Positions 25,738 through 36,332 of a stretch of DNA of 64,000 bases are shown piece after piece. The position numbers were made by a program, and so were the translations under genes. Under the pieces are notes generated by a model that was not told where the DNA came from, did no database searches, and saw nothing but the letters and a program-made list of their open reading frames with translations. Origin of the DNA: Amylibacter sp. SFDW26 (GTDB lineage Bacteria; Pseudomonadota; Alphaproteobacteria; Rhodobacterales; Rhodobacteraceae); contig NZ_WEIC01000001.1 in the NCBI RefSeq assembly GCF_009184395.1, positions 514,047 to 578,046 of the forward strand, in the 5' to 3' direction. How positions within the stretch are numbered: the first letter of the stretch is position 1; each line of letters starts with the position of its first letter.

Positions 25738-25770
25738 AAGGCCCCCGAAAACTCGGAGGCCTTAAATTTT
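25738..25770 (-). terminator. Terminator of glnBA
   Basis: On the minus strand AAGGCCTCCGAG / CTCGGGGGCCTT-type stem (25738-25763, one mismatch) is followed by TTTTTAG, 20 bp after the glnA stop. Confidence 0.75.
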
Positions 25771-25785
25771 TTAGTCCTAAAGCTA

Positions 25786-27192
25786 TTAGCAGCTGTAATA
25801 CATTTGGAATTCCATTGGGTGTGGCGTGTGCTCGTATGCGTGCACTTCTTCCATTTTCAACTCAATGTAACCATCCAATTGTGACTTCGTGAACACGTCA
25901 CCAGCCAATAGGAAGTCCATGTCTGCTTCAAGCTCTTCTAAAGCTTCACGAAGTGAACCACAAACAGTTGGGATTGCTGCCAACTCTTCTGCTGGTAGAT
26001 CGTACAAGTCTTTGTCTGATGCTTCACCTGGATCGATTTTGTTTTTGATACCGTCAAGGCCAGCCATCAACAATGCAGAGAAACACAAGTATGGGTTTGC
26101 TGCTGGATCAGGGAAACGAGCTTCTACGCGTTTTGCTTTTGGTGATTCAGCCCAAGGAATACGTACACAACCTGAACGGTTACGTGCAGAGTAAGCGCGA
26201 AGAACTGGTGCTTCGAAACCTGGGATCAAACGCTTGTAAGAGTTTGTTGATGGGTTTGTAATCGCATTCAACGCTTTAGCGTGCTTCAAGATACCACCGA
26301 TGAAGTATAGAGCTTCTTGAGATAGGTCAGCGTATTTGTCGCCTGCAAACAATGGTTTGCCATCTTTCCAGATAGACATGTTCACGTGCATACCTGTGCC
26401 GTTATCACCAGCGATTGGTTTTGGCATGAATGTAGCAGATTTACCGTATGCGTGTGCAACGTTGTGGATGATGTATTTATATTTTTGCAAATCATCAGCT
26501 TGTTTTGTCAAAGGACCAAACACTAGGCCAAGCTCGTGCTGACATGACGCCACTTCGTGGTGGTGTTTGTCAACTTTCATGCCGATACGCTTCATTGTTG
26601 AAAGCATTTCGCCACGTAGATCTTGTGCAGCGTCTGTTGGGTTTACTGGGAAGTAACCACCTTTAACGCCTGGGCGGTGACCCATGTTGCCCATTTCAAA
26701 CTCAGCATCTGTGTTCCATGACGCATCAGCGGCATCAACTTCGTAAGATACTTTGTTGATTGTGTTTGAGTAACGAACATCGTCAAACAAGAAGAATTCA
26801 GCTTCTGGACCCCAGAAAGACTGATCGCCGATACCTGATGCGATCAAGTAGTTTTCAGCGCGCATAGCTGTTGAACGTGGGCAACGCTCGTATGTTTCAC
26901 CAGTGTCTGGTTCAACAACGTGGCAGTGCACACAGATTGTTTTTTCAGCGTAGAACGGATCGATATATGCGCTGTCGCAATCTGGGATCAATTTCATGTC
27001 TGACTCGTCGATTGATTTCCAACCAGCGATAGAAGAGCCGTCGAACATAAAGCCGCCTTCTAGAAAGTCTTCATCAACTTCGTCGTTGATTACAGTCACG
27101 TGCTGCAGCTTGCCGCGTGGGTCTGTGAAACGGATGTCAACATATTGGATATCTTCATCCGCAATGCGTTTGACTAGGTCTTTTGCACTCAT
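25786..27192 (-). CDS. glnA: Glutamine synthetase type I
   Basis: Makes glutamine from glutamate, ammonia and ATP. The 468 residues are the normal length for the dodecameric GSI-beta form. Conserved motifs are [28 protein letters not shown] and [13 protein letters not shown]. The adenylylation site Tyr397 (DLYDLPAEE) is at the same number as in E. coli, so activity control by GlnE and PII is expected. It lies 40 bp downstream of glnB in the usual glnBA operon and ends at an intrinsic terminator. Confidence 0.98.
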   Translation of the reverse strand: MSAKDLVKRIADEDIQYVDIRFTDPRGKLQHVTVINDEVDEDFLEGGFMFDGSSIAGWKSIDESDMKLIPDCDSAYIDPFYAEKTICVHCHVVEPDTGETYERCPRSTAMRAENYLIASGIGDQSFWGPEAEFFLFDDVRYSNTINKVSYEVDAADASWNTDAEFEMGNMGHRPGVKGGYFPVNPTDAAQDLRGEMLSTMKRIGMKVDKHHHEVASCQHELGLVFGPLTKQADDLQKYKYIIHNVAHAYGKSATFMPKPIAGDNGTGMHVNMSIWKDGKPLFAGDKYADLSQEALYFIGGILKHAKALNAITNPSTNSYKRLIPGFEAPVLRAYSARNRSGCVRIPWAESPKAKRVEARFPDPAANPYLCFSALLMAGLDGIKNKIDPGEASDKDLYDLPAEELAAIPTVCGSLREALEELEADMDFLLAGDVFTKSQLDGYIELKMEEVHAYEHTPHPMEFQMYYSC

Positions 27193-27232
27193 TATAAAAT
27201 TCCCTCTGAGATAAGGTTACGGGGTTGATGTA

Positions 27233-27625
<393 letters not shown>

Positions 27626-27743
27626 TTATGTTGATGTGCAATTGAGTGTCTTGCTTCCTGTGTTTTAATTCAGATGATTCAGACTGTTTTGATTAAAAAA
27701 TAGGCAATATGCATAATAATTAAACAAATGAGAATCCTGAGCT

Positions 27744-29279
27744 ATGGTTGAACTGCTAACATCTGCCCAAATGCGCGCCACTGAGCAATCTGCCATCGAC
27801 AATGGCGAGGTCACTGGGTTGGAATTGATGGAACGCGCGGGGCGCGGCGTTATTGATGCCATTTTCCAAGAATGGCCAACAATGGCGCGTACATCTTATT
27901 CTGCAGTGGTTTTATGTGGACCAGGTAACAATGGTGGCGATGGTTTTGTTATTGCGCGGTTATTAAAGCAATGGGGCTGGGCTGTAGATGTTTTCCTATA
28001 CGGAGATGCGAATAAATTACCATCAGATGCGCGTATAAATTATGATCGTTGGGCCGATATTGGCGATGTCATGCCCTTAAATGATGCCGACCTTGGGTTC
28101 GAAGCAGGTAATATGCCCGATTTGATTGTAGATGCGCTTTTTGGCACAGGATTGACGCGTACTGTTGAAGCACCGCTTTCATTGTTATTAAGAGAACTTG
28201 ACACCATAAGAGAACGCTATGGTGTGAAATGTGTTTCAGTTGATGTTCCATCAGGCTTATGTGCCGATAGTGGCCGAAACTTAGGGACATATTGTACTGT
28301 AGATATGACAGTGACGTTTCACAGCGCAAAAATTGGGCATTATTTGGAACGTGGTTCAAATCAGTGTGGGAAATTGGTGATCACGGATATCGGTTTAAAG
28401 CCAAGTGATGGAAGCCCTGTGAGATTAGCCGAACCTGAAAAAGGTATGATGGGCAAAACTTCATTTGCCCATAAGTTTTCACATGGTCATGCTTTTGTGC
28501 TATCGGGGCCGCATACGAAAACTGGCGCAGCGCGTCTTGCGGCAGGTGGGGCTTTGCGTGTTGGGGCAGGGTTGGTCACTATTGGGGCGCAACCGTCTGC
28601 GATGGCGGAACATGCAGCGCAATTAAACGCTATTATGTTGTCTAAGGTTCAAGGTGCAGAAGATTATGCGAACACTATCGCATTGGATGAACGTCTTAAT
28701 GCAATCTGTGTTGGCCCTGCTTTTGGATTATCCCAAGATCGTGCGGATCTGTTAAAGGCAATTTTGGTGTCAAAACGGGCGACTGTATTAGATGCAGACG
28801 CTTTGACTTTAATCAGTAAAGACAAAGCTTTATTTGACCTTGTTCATGAGAATTGTGTGTTAACACCACATGGTGGGGAATTTGCACGTGTCTTTCCTGA
28901 TATTGCGAAAAAATTAGATGTCAAAGTTTCTAAGGGGCCTGCATATTCTAAGGTGGATGCGACCAGAGAGACTGCAAAGCGTATAGGTTGTGTGGTTCTG
29001 TTTAAAGGGGCGGATACGGTGATTGCAGCCCCTGATGGGCGGTGCGCTATAAATTCGGCGCATTATGAACGCTCAGCACCTTGGTTGGCCACGGCAGGAT
29101 CAGGTGATGTGCTGGCTGGGTTCATAACAGGACTATTGGCACGGGGCTTTTCACCTATGCAAGCAGCGGAAACCGGGGCGTGGTTGCATGTTGAATGTGC
29201 GTTGAAATTTGGTGCTGGTTTGATCGCAGAAGATATCCCAGAGCAGTTGCCGAAAATTTTTTCGGATTTAGGGCTATAA
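27744..29279 (+). CDS. nnr: Bifunctional NAD(P)H-hydrate epimerase / ADP-dependent dehydratase
   Basis: Repairs damaged NAD(P)HX. The 511 residues fuse a YjeF_N epimerase (about 1-220; GPGNNGGDGFVIAR near residue 53) to a ribokinase-like NnrD dehydratase (about 230-510; DADALTL, LTPHGGEFARVF, ATAGSGDVLAGFI). This is the standard bacterial fusion. It is divergent from glnBA and transcribed toward the tRNA-Leu gene. Confidence 0.95.
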   Translation: MVELLTSAQMRATEQSAIDNGEVTGLELMERAGRGVIDAIFQEWPTMARTSYSAVVLCGPGNNGGDGFVIARLLKQWGWAVDVFLYGDANKLPSDARINYDRWADIGDVMPLNDADLGFEAGNMPDLIVDALFGTGLTRTVEAPLSLLLRELDTIRERYGVKCVSVDVPSGLCADSGRNLGTYCTVDMTVTFHSAKIGHYLERGSNQCGKLVITDIGLKPSDGSPVRLAEPEKGMMGKTSFAHKFSHGHAFVLSGPHTKTGAARLAAGGALRVGAGLVTIGAQPSAMAEHAAQLNAIMLSKVQGAEDYANTIALDERLNAICVGPAFGLSQDRADLLKAILVSKRATVLDADALTLISKDKALFDLVHENCVLTPHGGEFARVFPDIAKKLDVKVSKGPAYSKVDATRETAKRIGCVVLFKGADTVIAAPDGRCAINSAHYERSAPWLATAGSGDVLAGFITGLLARGFSPMQAAETGAWLHVECALKFGAGLIAEDIPEQLPKIFSDLGL

Positions 29280-29364
29280 ATTTGCATTTTCCTCTCGCCA
29301 AGGGAAAAGAGTTAGGCTAGAAGGCACCTCATTCGAGCGAAGCAACCGATCGTTCGAACTTTGT

Positions 29365-29449
29365 GCGGGTGTGGCGGAATTGGTAGACGCACCAGATTTA
29401 GGTTCTGGCGCCGAGAGGCGTGGGGGTTCAAGTCCCTTCACCCGTACCA
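29365..29449 (+). tRNA. tRNA-Leu (UAG)
   Basis: A class II tRNA of 85 nt. The acceptor GCGGGTG pairs with CACCCGT (G1-U72 wobble), the D-arm is GGAATTGGTAGACGC, the anticodon stem is ACCAGA/TCTGG with loop TTTAGGT giving anticodon TAG, there is a long variable arm GGCGCCGAGAGGCGT, the T-loop is GGTTCAAGTCC, and CCA is encoded. It reads CUA and other CUN codons. Confidence 0.97.
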
Positions 29450-29528
29450 TTTACCAAACAATGCTTTAAGTTTTGATCCTACTTCTGTAGGGGCTTAATG
29501 TATTGATTTTAAAGGTGGGGTGGTTCGC

Positions 29529-30053
29529 ATGTTTGACGGTTTGATGCAGTGGTTTTTGAATCGCACGCGTGTGATGTTGATTAAACGTGACGGCTATGTC
29601 CCTGTAAACAAAAAGACTTATCTGGCAGAAATTGGTGAGTTTCGCCCAGAAAGCAACTATGAACTGATCGTGCAATGTTTGGGTGAACGGTTGTTTGCAG
29701 ATGGTGGCTTGGACGCATTAAAGCTGCATGCAGATCATTTATTTTGGTTGATTGTGACTGCGCGTATTCATTTGGGTGAAGCGTTTGCAGAGCCACAAAT
29801 GCAATTTGCCCAAGCTGTGCGTAAAGGTGATTTGGAAGCGGCGCGTAAATTGGCAGCGGCACCTATATCATATGCAGGGGCTGCATTAGAGGCCGTGAAA
29901 CTGCGTATTGGGCATAATCCACCGTGGTATGAAGCACAGGCGCGTGAAACGAAAAAAGCATATGTGAAATTCTATGAAGAGCATATCAATGATCCCGAAT
30001 TTACCGTTGATAAAGCCAAGATGCGGATTTGGGTGAAAGCTGCGAGTTTATAG
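29529..30053 (+). CDS. Unknown conserved-type protein, 174 aa
   Basis: I recognise no domain. From the ATG at 29529 (an alternative in-frame GTG lies at 29520; GGTGG precedes both) the protein has 174 residues, mostly helical and without a signal peptide or membrane segment. Lys/Arg-rich ends and Trp/Tyr-rich stretches (HNPPWYEAQ, MRIWVKAASL) suggest a folded soluble protein. It sits between tRNA-Leu and tig with a 149-bp gap to tig. Codon use resembles that of the neighbours. Confidence 0.65.
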   Translation: MFDGLMQWFLNRTRVMLIKRDGYVPVNKKTYLAEIGEFRPESNYELIVQCLGERLFADGGLDALKLHADHLFWLIVTARIHLGEAFAEPQMQFAQAVRKGDLEAARKLAAAPISYAGAALEAVKLRIGHNPPWYEAQARETKKAYVKFYEEHINDPEFTVDKAKMRIWVKAASL

Positions 30054-30202
30054 AATTTAACGGTATACGTGAAACTGTTGCAAACTATAGCCAAAACGCC
30101 CTTGCATACCCCCCAATCCATCCATAAAAGGGCACCAGATTTTACCCATGTATGTGGGTGTATGCCTATGCCTGCACCCCTGAAACTTAAAAGGACGCCA
30201 TA

Positions 30203-31534
30203 ATGCAGGTATCAGAGACCGTTAATGAAGGCCTAAAGCGCGGATATGCGATCACAGTCACAGCCGCTGAGCTGGATGAAAAAGTGAATGCAAAGCTTTT
30301 GGAAGCACAGCCAAACGTAGAAATCAAAGGTTTCCGCAAAGGCAAAGTGCCAATGGCGATGCTGAAAAAGCAATTCGGTCAATCTGTATTGGGCGAAGCG
30401 ATGCAAGAAAGCGTTGACGAAGCGATGAAAAATCACTTTGAAACATCTGGTGATAAGCCAGCTGGTCAACCTGACATCCAAATGACGAACCAAGATTGGA
30501 AAGAGGGCGATGATGTTGAAGTATCATTAGCATATGAATGTCTTCCTCCGATCCCAGAAACTGATTTTTCTAAATTAAAGTTGGAAAAACTGGTTGTTGC
30601 TGTTGAAGATGCAGACGTTGACGAAGCTTTGGCAAACTTGGCTGGTACTGCAACGAACTATGAAGACAAGAAAAAAGGCGCAAAAGCAAAAGACGGCGAC
30701 CAAGTTGTAATCAACTTCTTGGGTAAAGTTGACGGCGAAGCTTTTGATGGCGGTCAAGCTGATGACTATCCTTTGGTTTTGGGTTCAAACAGTTTCATCC
30801 CTGGTTTCGAAGATCAGTTGGTTGGCGCAAAAGCAGGTGACGACGTAGAAGTTAAGGTGAAATTCCCTGACGAATACGGCGCGCCAAACCTAGCAGGCAA
30901 AGACGCTGTGTTTGAATGTAAAGTGAACGCAGTACAAGGTGCTGTTGCAGCAGAAATCGATGATGAGTTGGCAACGAAGTTTGGTGCTGAATCATTGGAT
31001 GATTTGAAAAAGCAAATCACAGAGCGTTTGGAAGCTGAATATGCAGGCGCTGCACGTATGGTGACAAAGCGTGACTTGATGGACGGTCTGGACAAATTGG
31101 TTGATTTCGATCTACCGCCAAGCATGGTTGATGCAGAAGCAAATCAAATTGCACACCAGTTGTGGCACGAAGAAAACCCTGACGTTCAGGGGCATGATCA
31201 CCCAGAAATCGAAGCAACTGATGAGCACAAAGAATTGGCTGTACGCCGTGTACGTCTAGGTTTGTTGTTGGCTGAAGTTGGTTCTGTGAAAGAGATCACT
31301 GTAACAGACGCAGAAATGCAGCAAGCTGTGATGCAACAGGCATCTCAGTACCCTGGTCAAGAGAAGCAATTCTTTGAGTTCATTCAGAAAAATGAACAAG
31401 CCTTGCAGCAGTTACGTGCACCAATCTTTGAAGATAAAGTTGTTGATCACATCATGGAACAGGCTGATGTGACGGAGAAGACAATCTCTAAGGATGATCT
31501 GCAAAAAGCAGTTGAAGCATTAGAAGATAAATAA
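30203..31534 (+). CDS. tig: Trigger factor
   Basis: A ribosome-associated chaperone and prolyl isomerase, 443 residues. The N-terminal ribosome-docking signature [12 protein letters not shown] (about 43-54), the FKBP-type domain (about 160-245; [14 protein letters not shown]) and the helical C-terminal chaperone arms are all present. AAAGGACG precedes the ATG. It forms a single-gene unit ended by a strong terminator; clpP and clpX follow after the porin, keeping the familiar tig-clpP-clpX order interrupted by one opposite-strand gene. Confidence 0.97.
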   Translation: MQVSETVNEGLKRGYAITVTAAELDEKVNAKLLEAQPNVEIKGFRKGKVPMAMLKKQFGQSVLGEAMQESVDEAMKNHFETSGDKPAGQPDIQMTNQDWKEGDDVEVSLAYECLPPIPETDFSKLKLEKLVVAVEDADVDEALANLAGTATNYEDKKKGAKAKDGDQVVINFLGKVDGEAFDGGQADDYPLVLGSNSFIPGFEDQLVGAKAGDDVEVKVKFPDEYGAPNLAGKDAVFECKVNAVQGAVAAEIDDELATKFGAESLDDLKKQITERLEAEYAGAARMVTKRDLMDGLDKLVDFDLPPSMVDAEANQIAHQLWHEENPDVQGHDHPEIEATDEHKELAVRRVRLGLLLAEVGSVKEITVTDAEMQQAVMQQASQYPGQEKQFFEFIQKNEQALQQLRAPIFEDKVVDHIMEQADVTEKTISKDDLQKAVEALEDK

Positions 31535-31556
31535 TTCTTCCACTAATATAATCGAA

Positions 31557-31587
31557 AAGGGCGCCCGATTTTGGCGCCCTTTTTTTA
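31557..31587 (+). terminator. Terminator of tig
   Basis: AAGGGCGCC / GGCGCCCTT, a perfect 9-bp stem with a 7-nt loop followed by seven T residues. Confidence 0.9.
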
Positions 31588-31605
31588 TAGATTTATATCT
31601 ACCAA

Positions 31606-31634
31606 CAAAAAAGGCCGCCTAAAAAGACGGCCTT
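31606..31634 (-). terminator. Terminator of the FadL-type porin gene
   Basis: On the minus strand AAGGCCGtCT / AGgCGGCCTT (31611-31634, one mismatch) is followed by a TTTTTTG tract. Confidence 0.8.
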
Positions 31635-31656
31635 AAGTTTTTAGTCTTAAACTTTC

Positions 31657-32706
31657 TTAGAAGTTTTTAGATAGTTTTATACCAACAGTTGTTACGGAGT
31701 TGTTCCCAAAAGCTACTGCTGTATTTGTTCCTGTTGTGTCACCACGGTTTGAATAGCTTATGCCGCCTGAAACTTTGAACCCTTTCCCCATTTTCACAGC
31801 AACGCCAACTGTACCACCAAAGATACCATCTGTTGGAGCAAGCTCGCTGCTTGTACCGCCATCTGGTGCTTCATAGAACAATGCGAATGAACCTGACACG
31901 TTATCCGTAAACTTGCGGCCAACACCCAATGTATACGCTGTTGTATCTTCAAATTCTGTAAGTGCAGCTCCAGCTGGGGATATGATGTTTGAATCGCCCC
32001 AGTTCGCATGTCTGATTGAACCAAATACCAATGTTTTAGGTGCAACGCCTGTTTGGAATTCCAATGTCCATGCAGATGGTGTTGATGCATTTGTAATACC
32101 AGTTGATGCGCCACCAGTGGTGTTCAATTGATATTCAATTTCAGATTCGTAACTTAGAGCGACGCGTAAAGCAATCTCTGGCTTCTCGTAAGCAACACCT
32201 GCAATATACCCGACTTCACTTTCTGATGCAAAGTTACTTGTTGTTAGGCCAGCAAGAGCAATATTTGCTGTTGCCGATACTGTTTGGTACTTCAACCCGC
32301 CATATACGCTAAAATTATCTGTCGCTTTGTATTTCCCTAGCAATGTTAATGCTACTGCTTGTACATTTGCTGCCAGATTGCCCGTTGCTGGACCTAATGT
32401 AGTTCCAGCATAATTGATGTCAGAACCAATTGGTTGATTGTTATACGTAAGTGCTACGGCAATTTTCTTACCAATATCAGTTTTAAAACCAATTTTTACA
32501 GTGTTAAAGCTCTGTGCGATATCCGTGTTGGGAATGTTTGCCGCAGACACTTTTGGTGTTGTCACGCCGTAAGCGATTTCTGCATATGTACCTTTTTCAA
32601 AAAGGATTGCAGAGCTAAATGTAGAGCGGTCAAGACCGCCTGCAAATGCTGTGCTTGTACCTGCTGCTAGAATAGCCGCTGTAGTGGTTATTTTCTTCAT
32701 TGTCAT
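31657..32706 (-). CDS. OmpP1/FadL-family outer-membrane channel
   Basis: A probable beta-barrel for hydrophobic compounds such as long-chain fatty acids. The start ATG at 32706 has GGGAG upstream; an earlier ATG at 32724 lacks one. A signal peptide (MKKITTTAAILAAGTSTAFA) is followed by alternating beta-strand sequence and a C-terminal Phe (KLSKNF), the usual assembly signal. At about 349 residues it is shorter than E. coli FadL (over 420), as often seen in marine alphaproteobacteria. Substrates are unproven. It lies between tig and clpP on the opposite strand. Confidence 0.8.
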   Translation of the reverse strand: MTMKKITTTAAILAAGTSTAFAGGLDRSTFSSAILFEKGTYAEIAYGVTTPKVSAANIPNTDIAQSFNTVKIGFKTDIGKKIAVALTYNNQPIGSDINYAGTTLGPATGNLAANVQAVALTLLGKYKATDNFSVYGGLKYQTVSATANIALAGLTTSNFASESEVGYIAGVAYEKPEIALRVALSYESEIEYQLNTTGGASTGITNASTPSAWTLEFQTGVAPKTLVFGSIRHANWGDSNIISPAGAALTEFEDTTAYTLGVGRKFTDNVSGSFALFYEAPDGGTSSELAPTDGIFGGTVGVAVKMGKGFKVSGGISYSNRGDTTGTNTAVAFGNNSVTTVGIKLSKNF

Positions 32707-32990
32707 ATTAAGATGCTCCCTCATCGTTAATCATTTCCCTAAATGCACCCTATTTAATCACACTGCGCTCCGTCAAATGTGACCTAACGTTATAATTCGT
32801 CGCATTGTTGTGACGTGATAAATCTGCAACCAATTTATAGTGAACGACTGTGTCGGTCAGATGACCAACAAAATTCGACATTGGCTATAAACTTGGTTGA
32901 ACTGCTCTTGCCTCTCTTTGATCGCGGCACTAATGTTTTGGTTAGATTTACATGCGATAAAGCAAAATACACTTAAATACAGGCGAGACT

Positions 32991-33620
32991 ATGAGAGATC
33001 CTTTAGACGTATATATGAATACACTTGTGCCAATGGTTGTTGAACAAACATCTCGTGGTGAACGCGCTTATGATATTTTTTCGCGTATGCTTAAGGAACG
33101 GATCATTTTTGTATCTGGTCCGGTACATGACGGCATGTCTACGCTAATCGTAGCACAGTTGCTGTTTTTGGAAGCTGAAAACCCAACAAAAGACATTGCG
33201 ATGTATATCAACAGCCCAGGTGGTGTTGTGACGTCTGGTTTGTCTATTTATGACACGATGCAATACATCCGCCCGAAAGTTTCAACACTTTGTATTGGTC
33301 AAGCGGCTTCTATGGGCTCGTTGTTATTGGCTGCTGGTGAAGAGGGTATGCGTTTTTCATTGCCGAATTCTCGTGTGATGGTGCATCAACCGTCTGGTGG
33401 TTTCCAAGGGCAGGCGTCTGATATTGCTTTGCACGCTAAAGAGATTTTGGAACTGAAAGATCGTTTAAATAAGATTTATGTCAAACATTGCGGTCAAAAA
33501 TTAAAAAATGTTGAAGAAGCGTTAGATCGCGATAACTTTATGACAGCTGAAGAAGCAAAAGGTTGGGGTTTGATCGACGAAATCGTACAGCAACGCACTG
33601 TTGTGGAAGAAGATAAGTAA
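32991..33620 (+). CDS. clpP: ATP-dependent Clp protease proteolytic subunit
   Basis: A serine protease that forms the double-ring chamber fed by ClpX or ClpA. The 209 residues include catalytic Ser107 (GQAASMGS), His132 (MVHQPSGG) and Asp181 (DRDNF). It is followed by clpX after 162 bp, which hold a hairpin CCTTAC-GTGAT-GTAAGG without a T tract (near 33654-33670), so the two may be partly uncoupled. The 5' region from 32707 to 32990 contains divergent promoters for the porin and clpP, without boxes I can assign. Confidence 0.97.
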   Translation: MRDPLDVYMNTLVPMVVEQTSRGERAYDIFSRMLKERIIFVSGPVHDGMSTLIVAQLLFLEAENPTKDIAMYINSPGGVVTSGLSIYDTMQYIRPKVSTLCIGQAASMGSLLLAAGEEGMRFSLPNSRVMVHQPSGGFQGQASDIALHAKEILELKDRLNKIYVKHCGQKLKNVEEALDRDNFMTAEEAKGWGLIDEIVQQRTVVEEDK

Positions 33621-33782
33621 TCAAAATCTGATTACTTAGTGAAATTAAGAGTGCCTTACGTGATGTAAGGTGAATAATATGAGCATTGTGCAGGCCTATA
33701 AACTGCAATAGTGTTTAATGTAACAGGGTCAAAACTATTATTTGGCGATCCTAAATGAGAATGTGAGCGGAGTTTTTAAAGT

Positions 33783-35054
33783 ATGGCAGATTCAGATAAC
33801 GGCGAGTCAAAAAACACGCTCTACTGTTCCTTTTGTGGCAAAAGCCAACATGAAGTTCGTAAGTTAATTGCTGGCCCAACTGTTTTTATCTGTGATGAAT
33901 GTGTTGAACTTTGTATGGATATCATCCGCGAAGAGGCAAAATCATCAACACTGAAAACATCAGAAGGCGTTCCAGCACCAGCAGAGATTTGCGGTGTTCT
34001 TGATGATTATGTGATTGGTCAGGATATGGCGAAACGCGTTTTATCTGTTGCTGTTCACAATCACTATAAACGTTTAAACCATGCAGATAACAATTCTGAA
34101 ATTGAGTTATCTAAGTCTAATATCATGCTTATTGGCCCAACAGGCTGTGGTAAAACACTTCTTGCTCAAACATTGGCGCGTATTTTGGATGTGCCATTTA
34201 CAATGGCCGATGCGACGACTTTGACAGAAGCGGGTTATGTTGGTGAAGATGTTGAAAATATCATTCTAAAACTTCTACAAGCATCAGAATATAATGTAGA
34301 ACGTGCTCAGCGCGGTATCGTTTACATTGACGAAGTTGATAAGATCACACGTAAATCTGATAATCCATCGATCACACGGGATGTGTCAGGTGAGGGTGTT
34401 CAACAAGCACTTTTAAAGATTATGGAAGGGACTGTTGCATCTGTTCCACCACAAGGTGGCCGTAAACATCCGCAACAAGAATTTCTGCAAGTGGACACAA
34501 CAAATATTCTGTTTATCTGTGGTGGTGCTTTTGCTGGGCTTGATCGTATCATCGGCCAACGCGGCAAAGGGTCTTCAATTGGTTTTGGTGCTGATGTAAA
34601 AGAAGAAGATAACCGTGGCGTTGGTGAAATGTTCACTGATCTTGAACCAGAGGATTTGTTGAAGTTTGGTTTGATTCCAGAATTTGTAGGTCGCTTACCT
34701 GTGTTAGCAACGTTGACAGATTTGGACGAAGATGCGCTTGTGACGATCCTTTCTCAGCCTAAGAACGCTTTGGTGAAACAATATCAACGTCTGTTCGAAC
34801 TGGAAGATGCGAAGCTTACATTTACCGACGAAGCCTTACGCGCTATTGCACAGCGCGCAATTGAGCGGAAAACAGGTGCACGTGGTTTGCGTTCTATTCT
34901 AGAAGAAATTCTATTGAATACGATGTTTGAGTTGCCAAGCCTTGAAAATGTAAGTGAAGTTGTTGTTAATGAAGAGGCTGCACGCGGCGAAGGTGAACCG
35001 TTAATTGTATACGGTGAGGCTGAAGCGGCGGATGAAAGCGCATCTGCGTCTTAA
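33783..35054 (+). CDS. clpX: Clp protease ATP-binding subunit ClpX
   Basis: An AAA+ unfoldase that delivers substrates to ClpP. The 423 residues include the N-terminal zinc-binding domain (Cys15, Cys18, Cys37, Cys40: CSFCGKS and CDECVEL), Walker A GPTGCGKT near residue 118, Walker [11 protein letters not shown] and the ClpP-docking loop IGFG. The C-terminus is acidic and Glu/Ala-rich. GAGCGGAG lies upstream of the ATG. Confidence 0.98.
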   Translation: MADSDNGESKNTLYCSFCGKSQHEVRKLIAGPTVFICDECVELCMDIIREEAKSSTLKTSEGVPAPAEICGVLDDYVIGQDMAKRVLSVAVHNHYKRLNHADNNSEIELSKSNIMLIGPTGCGKTLLAQTLARILDVPFTMADATTLTEAGYVGEDVENIILKLLQASEYNVERAQRGIVYIDEVDKITRKSDNPSITRDVSGEGVQQALLKIMEGTVASVPPQGGRKHPQQEFLQVDTTNILFICGGAFAGLDRIIGQRGKGSSIGFGADVKEEDNRGVGEMFTDLEPEDLLKFGLIPEFVGRLPVLATLTDLDEDALVTILSQPKNALVKQYQRLFELEDAKLTFTDEALRAIAQRAIERKTGARGLRSILEEILLNTMFELPSLENVSEVVVNEEAARGEGEPLIVYGEAEAADESASAS

Positions 35055-35118
35055 TCCAGCTAGACCTTTTCGCAAAAATTGGGCATAGATCAACCAACGC
35101 TAAAATAGGGTGACGAGC

Positions 35119-35493
35119 ATGGATTTCCTAAAACGCCTTTTCACATGGTGGAATGGTCAAACATTGAACACACAGATTCATACTTGGCTAAAAGGTGTGC
35201 GTGTGGGTGAAGATGAACAAGGTAATGTGTTCTATGAAACACGTGACGGCAAGCGCCGTTGGGTGATTTTCAACGGCGAAGCAGAGGCAAGCCGCGTGTC
35301 CCCAGATTGGCATGGGTGGTTGCACCATACATATAAGCAACCACCAACGGATAAACCTTTGATACATAAATCATGGGAAAAACCACATCAGGAAAACCTG
35401 ACTGGGACTGCAAATGCGTATGCACCTGCTGGTAGTTTGCGTGCTGCAAAACCTGCAGATCGCTCTGACTACGAAGCTTGGCAACCTGAATAA
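35119..35493 (+). CDS. NADH dehydrogenase accessory subunit NDUFA12 homologue
   Basis: A small soluble protein of 124 residues of the NDUFA12/B17.2 family, a complex I accessory subunit kept in alphaproteobacteria and mitochondria. The ATG at 35119 ([19 protein letters not shown]) is preferred over a GTG at 35110. The motifs [21 protein letters not shown] and [17 protein letters not shown]-like ([17 protein letters not shown]) are diagnostic. It starts a short run with mlaD (13 bp gap) and a DUF2155 gene. Confidence 0.93.
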   Translation: MDFLKRLFTWWNGQTLNTQIHTWLKGVRVGEDEQGNVFYETRDGKRRWVIFNGEAEASRVSPDWHGWLHHTYKQPPTDKPLIHKSWEKPHQENLTGTANAYAPAGSLRAAKPADRSDYEAWQPE

Positions 35494-35505
35494 GGGCTTG
35501 AAATC

Positions 35506-35952
35506 ATGAAAAGTAATGTGATTGAAACAACTATTGGGGCAATGGTCGTTGCTGCAGCTGTTGGTTTTCTAGTTTTCGCCGCAAATGCTGTTGGTGTTTC
35601 TGGTCCAGAAGACGAATATGAATTGAACGCAAGTTTTAGAAGTGCTGAAGGTGTTTCTTTAGGCACAGACGTACGCATGGCTGGTGTGAAAATTGGTTCT
35701 GTTTCTAAGATGGAATTAAATCCATTAACATATCGTGCTGAACTCGGCATATCTATTATCGAAGGTATTGAAATACCAGATGACTCATCAGTGTCAGTTG
35801 CATCTGAGGGCCTTTTAGGAGGTAACTTTATCGAAATTATCCCTGGGGCTTCTGAGTTTATGATTGAGAATGATGGCCAGATTGAAGACACGCAAGGCAG
35901 TGTAAGTCTTGTAACGCTTCTGTTGAAATTTGTTTCAGGAAGCGGTGAGTGA
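35506..35952 (+). CDS. mlaD: Outer-membrane lipid asymmetry protein MlaD (MCE domain)
   Basis: The inner-membrane-anchored, periplasmic MCE-domain component of the Mla phospholipid transport system. The 148 residues hold one N-terminal helix (about 9-29) and one MCE domain (about 40-115; SAEGVSLGTDVRMAGVKIG, SEGLLGGNFIEI). The rest of the Mla system (MlaE, F, B, C) is not adjacent. Its stop overlaps the next start in TGATG, suggesting translational coupling with DUF2155. Confidence 0.92.
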   Translation: MKSNVIETTIGAMVVAAAVGFLVFAANAVGVSGPEDEYELNASFRSAEGVSLGTDVRMAGVKIGSVSKMELNPLTYRAELGISIIEGIEIPDDSSVSVASEGLLGGNFIEIIPGASEFMIENDGQIEDTQGSVSLVTLLLKFVSGSGE

Positions 35953-36332
35953 TGATCCGCGCTTTTGTTTTTTGCCTAAGCTCATGTCTATGTCTGGCTG
36001 GAACAGCATGGGCGCAAGCTCAGGTTGCAACGGATAATGCAGGTATCGCACAATTACGTGCACTCGATACTTTGACAGGTGCTGTCACCGATATTGATGC
36101 GACTGTTGGTGAAACACATAGCTATGAGCGCTTGATGATCACGGTTCAAGAATGTCGTTACCCAAAAGGTAATCCTAATGGGGATGCATTCGCACTTTTG
36201 ACTATTAAGGACATTCGTGAAGAAAAACCGCGCTTTGATGCATGGATGGTTGCATCTAGTCCAGCTTTATCCGCGCTTGAGCATCCACGTTACGATGTAT
36301 GGCTGCTTAAGTGTAAGACTTCTGAGGGTTGA
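35952..36332 (+). CDS. DUF2155 periplasmic protein
   Basis: A 126-residue secreted protein with a signal peptide (MIRAFVFCLSSCLCLAGTAWA) and the DUF2155 domain: the segments ALDTLTGAVTDIDATVGET and VQECRYPKGNP, and a terminal Cys in DVWLLKCKT. DUF2155 proteins are alphaproteobacterial and of unknown function, often beside mlaD, which suggests an envelope role. The ATG at 35952 overlaps the mlaD stop. Its 3' end overlaps the convergent aat gene by 43 bp. Confidence 0.88.
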   Translation: MIRAFVFCLSSCLCLAGTAWAQAQVATDNAGIAQLRALDTLTGAVTDIDATVGETHSYERLMITVQECRYPKGNPNGDAFALLTIKDIREEKPRFDAWMVASSPALSALEHPRYDVWLLKCKTSEG

